From: Streptomyces lucensis JCM 4490
GTDB taxonomy: Bacteria > Actinomycetota > Actinomycetes > Streptomycetales > Streptomycetaceae
DNA: 64,000 nt
Direction: 5' to 3'
NCBI RefSeq assembly: GCF_014650035.1
Contig: NZ_BMUE01000011.1
Location: 1 to 64,000, forward strand
Positions 60,355 to 64,000 of the stretch are shown here, one piece after another. Positions within the stretch are counted from its first letter, which is position 1. Each line of letters opens with the position of its first letter. The notes beneath the pieces are model-generated. The model worked only from the letters and a program-made list of their open reading frames with translations, was not told where the DNA came from and made no database searches. Both the position numbers and the translations under genes were made by a program.

Positions 60355-60966
60355 ATGGCCATCACCGACGACCTGCGCAAGACCCTCAGCGACCCGAAGC
60401 CGTTCTACTTCGCCGCCGGCACCGCCGACCTGGCGCTGCAGCAGGCCAAGAAGGTGCCGGGCCTGGTGGAGCAGCTGCGCGCCGAGGCGCCGGCCCGCAT
60501 CGAGGCCGTGCGCAACACCGACCCGAAGGCCGTGCAGGAGCGGGCCGCCGCGCGGGCCAAGGAGGCGCAGGAGACCTTCCAGACCAAGGTCAACGAGTTC
60601 TTCGGCACCATCGACGTCGACCTGAAGAAGCTCGGCGACACCGCCCAGGACCTCGCCCTGCGCGGTGTCGGCGTCGCCGCCGAGTACGCCGTCAAGGCCC
60701 GTGAGGCCTACGAGCGGGTCGCCGAGCACGGCGAGCAGGCCGTGAAGACCTGGCGCGGCGAGGCCGCCGAGGAGATCGAGGACCTGGCCATCGCCGTCGA
60801 GGGCAAGCCCGAGCCCGGCGAGATCCGCACGGAGCCGAAGCCGGCCGAGGTCAGGGCGGAGCCGAAGCCGGTCGAGCCCGTCGCGGAGAAGAAGCCCGTG
60901 GACAAGAAGGCTCCGGCCCCGCGCAAGAGCACCACCGCGAAGAAGACCACCCCGCCGGCCAAGTGA
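60355..60966 (+). CDS. HbhA-like coiled-coil protein
   Basis: A 203-aa protein. N-terminal helix with DDLRKTLSDPKPFYFAAGTADLALQQAKKVP, a long coiled-coil (about 50-150), then a tail alternating Glu-Pro-Lys (EIRTEPKPAEVRAEPKPVEP) and ending in a Lys/Pro/Ala-rich segment (KKAPAPRKSTTAKKTTPPAK). This is the layout of mycobacterial heparin-binding hemagglutinin, whose Lys-rich tail binds sulfated glycans and which also associates with lipid bodies. The role in a soil actinomycete is unknown. ATG 60355 with GGAGG. Confidence 0.9.
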   Translation: MAITDDLRKTLSDPKPFYFAAGTADLALQQAKKVPGLVEQLRAEAPARIEAVRNTDPKAVQERAAARAKEAQETFQTKVNEFFGTIDVDLKKLGDTAQDLALRGVGVAAEYAVKAREAYERVAEHGEQAVKTWRGEAAEEIEDLAIAVEGKPEPGEIRTEPKPAEVRAEPKPVEPVAEKKPVDKKAPAPRKSTTAKKTTPPAK

Positions 60967-60983
60967 CCCCGCCGGGCGAGACG

Positions 60984-61020
60984 GAACGGGCCGGGCACCT
61001 TCGCGGTGCCCGGCCCGTTC
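60984..61020. terminator. HbhA-like gene terminator
   Basis: Perfect 16-bp arms beginning GAACGGGCCG with a 5-nt TTCGC loop, 18 bp after the stop. Confidence 0.9.
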
Positions 61021-61068
61021 AGTGGGTACGGTGGCTTTACTGACGACTGGACTCGGGTGGTGGGCATT

Positions 61069-61416
61069 GTGCTGATGACGGCATTCGGCGGCCTGATGTG
61101 GCTGATCTTCACCGCCATGCTGGCGATGGCCGTGGTGGCCTTCGTGATGGCCGCCCTGTTCCGCGAGGACGCGTACCGCGCCGCCGACAAGCAGAACAAG
61201 GGCTTCTGGCTGATCATCCTGGGCATCGCGGTCGCGGTGAACCTGCTCGTCCCGATGCTGTTCCTGCAGCTCGCGGGCCTGGTCGCGACGATCGTCTTCT
61301 TCGTGGACGTCCGCCCGGCGCTCCAGCAGGTCTCCGGCGGCCGCGGCCGCGGCTGGGGCCGCCGAGGGGGCAGCAGCAGCGACGGACCGTACGGACCGTA
61401 CAACGGGGGGCGTTAG
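61069..61416 (+). CDS. DUF2516 membrane protein (Rv0476-like)
   Basis: A 115-aa protein with an N-terminal amphipathic or membrane segment (GGLMWLIFTAMLAMAVVAFVMAALF) and two further helices (FWLIILGIAVAVNLLVPMLFLQLAGLVATIVFFV), then a Gly/Arg-rich tail. Start uncertain: GTG at 61069 with GGTGGTGGG upstream is preferred over ATG 61075. A start at 61006 would lie within the preceding terminator. Conserved downstream of HbhA-like genes in actinobacteria. Confidence 0.82.
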   Translation: MLMTAFGGLMWLIFTAMLAMAVVAFVMAALFREDAYRAADKQNKGFWLIILGIAVAVNLLVPMLFLQLAGLVATIVFFVDVRPALQQVSGGRGRGWGRRGGSSSDGPYGPYNGGR

Positions 61417-61422
61417 CGCCGG

Positions 61423-61457
61423 CCGGGTGCCGGGTGCCGGGTGCCGGGTGCCGGGTG
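61423..61457. repeat. 7-bp tandem repeat CCGGGTG, five copies
   Basis: Exact copies at 61423, 61430, 61437, 61444 and 61451, directly after the DUF2516 gene. Confidence 0.92.
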
Positions 61458-61475
61458 CGGGTCCGTGGGGTCCGT

Positions 61476-61544
61476 TCGCGCAGTTCCCCGCGCCCCTGAG
61501 GCGGCCAAGCCGCAGTTCGCTCAGGGGCGCGGGGAACTGCGCGA
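61476..61544. repeat. Dispersed 25-bp palindromic element
   Basis: Perfect 25-bp inverted repeat with arms TCGCGCAGTTCCCCGCGCCC plus CTGAG and a 19-nt loop. The arm sequence is also found alone at 50535-50562. It lies between converging genes and could act as a terminator. Such elements are widespread in Streptomyces intergenic DNA. Confidence 0.88.
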
Positions 61545-61598
61545 TCAGCCACGACGGACCCGCACCCGGCGACGACCCGACCGGATTCCCCTACACAG

Positions 61599-62900
61599 TC
61601 ACGGCGTCCGGTCCAGCAGGACCACCGCGACGTCGTCCGTCAGCTCACCTCCGTTGAGGTCCCGCACCTCGTGCACCGCGGCGCGCAGCAGCTCCTCCCC
61701 GCGCAGCCCCTCGGAGAGCTGGCGGCGGATCATCTCCACCATGCCGTCCTGCCCGAGCCGCTCCCCGTCCGCGCCGACCCGGCCCTCGATCAGGCCGTCG
61801 GTGTAGAGCATCAGGCTCCACTCGCGGCCCAGCTCCACCTGCATCCGCGGCCAGCGGGCGCCGGGCAGCAGGCCGAGGGCCGGGCCGTTGTTGTCGTACG
61901 GCAGCAGGCTCGCGGACCGGCCGGGGCGGGCGATCAGCGGGGCCGGGTGGCCGGCCAGGCACAGGCCCGCGCGGCGGCCGTCGGGGGCGATGTCCACCGT
62001 GCACAGCGTCGCGAAGATCTCCTCGTCCGCGCGCTCGTGCTCCAGCACCTGCTGCAGCGTGCCCAGCAGCTCGTCGCCGCACAGCCCGGCCAGGGTCAGC
62101 GCCCGCCAGGCGATGCGCAGCTCCACGCCGAGCGCGGCCTCGTCCGGGCCGTGGCCGCAGACGTCACCGATCATGGCGTGCACGGTGCCGTCGGGGGTGC
62201 GGACGGCGTCGTAGAAGTCGCCGCCGAGCAGTGCCCGGGAGCGGCCGGGGCGGTAGCGGGCGGCGAACCGCAGCGAGGAGCCCTCCAGCAGCGGGGTGGG
62301 CAGCAGGCCGCGCTCCAGGCGGCGGTTCTCCTGCGCGCGCAGCCTGCCCTCGGCGAGCCGGCGCTCGGCGGTGTCGGAGCGTTTCCGCTCCACCGCGTAC
62401 CGGATGGCACGGCTGAGCAGCCGGCCGTCCAGCTCGTCCCGGAACAGGTAGTCCTGGGCGCCCACGCGCACGGCCTCGGCACCGCGCTCGGCGTCGGCGG
62501 AGGCGGTCAGCGCGAGCACGGCGTGCCGCGGCGCGAGCCGCAGCACGTGCCTGAGCACGGCCAGCTCGTCGTCCGCGCCGGCGCCGCCCGGCGCCTGGAG
62601 CGCGAGGTCCAGCAGGATGCAGTGGACGTCGTCGGTCAGCAGCCGCTCGGCCTCGGTGAGGTTGCGGGCTGTGCGGACGCGGATCGGCTTGCCGGACGCG
62701 TCCAGCAGGTCGGGCACGATCGGCGAGGCGGCCGGGTCGTCCTCGATCAGCAGCAGGGTGAGAGTGGCGCCGGTGCCGCTCGTGGGCGTGGCGTCGCGGT
62801 GGGCCTCTTCCTTGAGGGGACCGCCGACTGCGCCGGCGGCCTGCGCCTGACCACTCTCCACGGCCGGGATCGCTCTCTGCCGCGGTACGGGTACGGGCAT
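61599..62900 (-). CDS. Response regulator fused to PP2C (SpoIIE-type) phosphatase
   Basis: A 433-aa protein. An N-terminal disordered region (1-45) precedes a receiver domain (about 46-165; acidic pocket LIEDDP, acceptor Asp in HCILLDLALQ, Thr in ALTAS; the conserved Lys is replaced, DYLFRDEL). A coiled linker (AERRLAEGRLRAQENRRLERGLLPTPL) leads to a PP2C-type phosphatase with LLGGDFYDAV, IGDVCGHGPDEAAL and TDDVAVVLLDR metal ligands. Such proteins dephosphorylate anti-sigma-factor antagonists in stress responses. ATG at 62900. Confidence 0.93.
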   Translation of the reverse strand: MPVPVPRQRAIPAVESGQAQAAGAVGGPLKEEAHRDATPTSGTGATLTLLLIEDDPAASPIVPDLLDASGKPIRVRTARNLTEAERLLTDDVHCILLDLALQAPGGAGADDELAVLRHVLRLAPRHAVLALTASADAERGAEAVRVGAQDYLFRDELDGRLLSRAIRYAVERKRSDTAERRLAEGRLRAQENRRLERGLLPTPLLEGSSLRFAARYRPGRSRALLGGDFYDAVRTPDGTVHAMIGDVCGHGPDEAALGVELRIAWRALTLAGLCGDELLGTLQQVLEHERADEEIFATLCTVDIAPDGRRAGLCLAGHPAPLIARPGRSASLLPYDNNGPALGLLPGARWPRMQVELGREWSLMLYTDGLIEGRVGADGERLGQDGMVEMIRRQLSEGLRGEELLRAAVHEVRDLNGGELTDDVAVVLLDRTP

Positions 62901-63329
62901 CGTCTTGGGTTCCTTCCCTCCCCCCGAGGGCACGGCGGTGTCGAGGGGTCTCGACCCACCGACGGGTGACCATAGCGGCTGCGACCGCCCCGATGGAATG
63001 GTGTGAGCCGCGTCGCTCACGCGCAGGACGCCGTCATATGCCGCGTATCGTCCCGCAGTTGGACAGGACGCCGGGGGCGAGGGGATGACGAAGCTCACGC
63101 GCGGCCCGGTCGGGCGCCGGTCGGGCGTGCGGTGGGTCACATGGCCTGCGTCACCGGGGAGATGGCCGGATGACGCCACCCGCCGGGAACTCCCGCGTCA
63201 CGCCTCGGGGCCGCCGGTCGGACTCCGTGGCGGGTTGTGCGTCACGCGTCCGGGCCGCCGGTCGGACTCCGTGGCGGGCCGTGCGTCACGCCTCCGGGCC
63301 GCCGACGTGGCCCCGCGGGGGGCCGGACC
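62901..63329. other. Intergenic region with tandem repeats
   Basis: A 429-bp non-coding stretch. The left part is the leader and promoter region of the response regulator-phosphatase (TATGGT on the minus strand near 62970 may be its -10). The right part is occupied by 44-bp repeats at 63195-63306. I see no gene. Confidence 0.6.
63195..63306. repeat. 44-bp tandem repeat, about 2.5 copies
   Basis: Units start at 63195, 63239 and 63283 with GCGTCACGC and share GGGCCGCCGGTCGGACTCCG. The opening TCACGCGTCCGGGC matches the stop-codon region of the adjacent NlpC/P60 gene at 63330, so the array may have arisen by duplication of that gene end. Confidence 0.85.
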
Positions 63330-64000
63330 TCACGCGTCCGGGCGTACGACACCCAGGATCGGCATCGTGCCGGCGCCCGCGACCGTCACCGTCCGCCCAG
63401 GACGCGGGGCGTGGATGATCGTGCCGTCGCCGACGTACATCGCGACATGGCTGGCGTCGTCGAAGTAGATGATGAGGTCGCCGGGGCGCATGTCCTTCAC
63501 GTCGACGTGCCTGAGCTGCTTCCACTGCTCCTGCGAGGTGCGCGGAATGGGGTGGCCGGCCGCCGCCCAGGCCTGGGAGGTCAGGCCCGAGCAGTCGAAG
63601 GCCTTGGGCCCCTCGGCGCCCCACACGTACGGCTTGCCGAGCTGGGTGGTGGCGAACCCCACGGCCTTCCTGCCCTGCGCGGAGGCCTTGCCGTCGACGT
63701 CCTTGAGGACGCCCGTGTCCAGCCAGGCGGTCTGGGCCTTGCGGGCGGCCTCCTTCTCCAGCTCGGCGAGCCGCTCCTTCTCCTTCTTCTCCAGCCGGGA
63801 CTCGAGTTTCTTCGCGGCGGAGATCTGCTGCTCGATCTTCTTCTTGGCGGCGGCCTTGGCCTTGCGGCCCGCCTCCAGCTTCTTCCACCGCGCCTCGGCG
63901 TCGTCGGCGTACTCCCGCAACTCCTTCTGGGTGCGGGTCGTCTCGCCGAGCAGCTGCTTCGTCGCCTTCTGTCCCTGCAGGATCCGGCCGGCGCCGTCCA
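63330..64000 (-). CDS. NlpC/P60 cell-wall endopeptidase, 3' part
   Basis: At least 223 residues of an exported peptidoglycan hydrolase that continues beyond the right edge. A long charged coiled coil (KQLLGETTRTQKE, then KAAAKKKIEQQISAAKKLES) precedes the NlpC/P60 domain: Cys in KAFDCSGLTSQAW, His in ASHVAMYVGDGT and third residue His in IIHAPRPG. RipA/CwlO-like hydrolases of actinobacteria have this coil-peptidase plan. The true start and any signal peptide lie outside the window; a TTG at 63920 is an internal codon. Confidence 0.92.
   Translation of the reverse strand, partial: DGAGRILQGQKATKQLLGETTRTQKELREYADDAEARWKKLEAGRKAKAAAKKKIEQQISAAKKLESRLEKKEKERLAELEKEAARKAQTAWLDTGVLKDVDGKASAQGRKAVGFATTQLGKPYVWGAEGPKAFDCSGLTSQAWAAAGHPIPRTSQEQWKQLRHVDVKDMRPGDLIIYFDDASHVAMYVGDGTIIHAPRPGRTVTVAGAGTMPILGVVRPDA

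Noticed and set aside
61006..61068. Earlier GTG start for the DUF2516 gene
   Set aside because: It falls inside the right arm of a perfect terminator hairpin and adds residues unlike the family.
63195..63306. Possible CRISPR-like or iteron origin
   Set aside because: The 44-bp units are directly adjacent with no unique spacers and no replication gene nearby.

Overview
The window is chromosomal DNA of a Streptomyces species. It is very GC-rich with strong third-position G/C. It carries the genus's typical regulators (GlnR, Nur, CsoR, RsiG), mycothiol synthase and the pst phosphate operon, in an order close to my memory of the Streptomyces coelicolor SCO4125-SCO4202 neighbourhood. That comparison is from memory, not from an alignment. 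I see no tRNA, rRNA, CRISPR array, integrase or transposase.

Region by region. (a) 0.1-7.8 kb: a GNAT enzyme converges on a six-gene minus-strand operon for a type IV-secretion-like apparatus (VirD4-like, VirB4 ATPase half, SCO6880/PrgI-like half, VirB6-like, a VirB8-like anchored protein and a VirB2-sized protein). No relaxase is present. A matching CwlT-like wall hydrolase sits apart at 11.5 kb. (b) 8.1-15.1 kb: TetR/SDR divergent pair, secreted protein, trypsin-like protease, PAP2 phosphatase and a Tat-type FAD lipoprotein. (c) 15.3-28.6 kb: phosphate and polyphosphate metabolism (PHO box, pstSCAB, convergent pit and its PhoU-like partner, NUDIX-CHAD-ppk operon), with csoR, small proteins, an LppX-like lipoprotein and mshD. 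(d) 28.8-38.5 kb: secreted 5'-nucleotidase, a pectinesterase remnant, NmrA/MarR divergent pair, a two-component system with an HtrA-like protease, LacI regulator and glnR. (e) 38.6-45.8 kb: hydrolase, MoaD/ThiS-like protein, membrane protein, PPOX protein, a rhodanese operon with a Cys-containing leader peptide, LmeA-like protein, DUF3099, DsrE-like protein, a 32-aa membrane peptide and a nitrobindin-like protein. (f) 45.9-49.05 kb: an accessory insertion of an Abi-type HEPN protein plus a type I methylase M and half-length S subunit with no HsdR, wedged against nur. (g) 49.1-64 kb: nur, ygfZ-like, dtd, rsiG, acetyltransferase, HAD protein, TetR, HelD-like ATPase, UvrA-like ABC protein, an XRE-HbhA-DUF2516 trio that resembles mycobacterial Rv0474-Rv0476, a response regulator-phosphatase and the 3' part of an NlpC/P60 hydrolase.

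How genes work together. PstSCAB and Pit import phosphate, while Ppk and the CHAD/NUDIX proteins handle polyphosphate. The secreted 5'-nucleotidase and PAP2 enzyme may scavenge phosphate. Regulators tend to sit beside clear palindromic operators (csoR, marR, XRE). At least 13 genes have a -10-like hexamer 6-7 nt before the start codon and no clear Shine-Dalgarno, which suggests leaderless mRNAs. The least explained loci are the relaxase-less type IV-like system with a degenerate VirD4 P-loop, and the Abi-M-S island with a hairpin in its leader.
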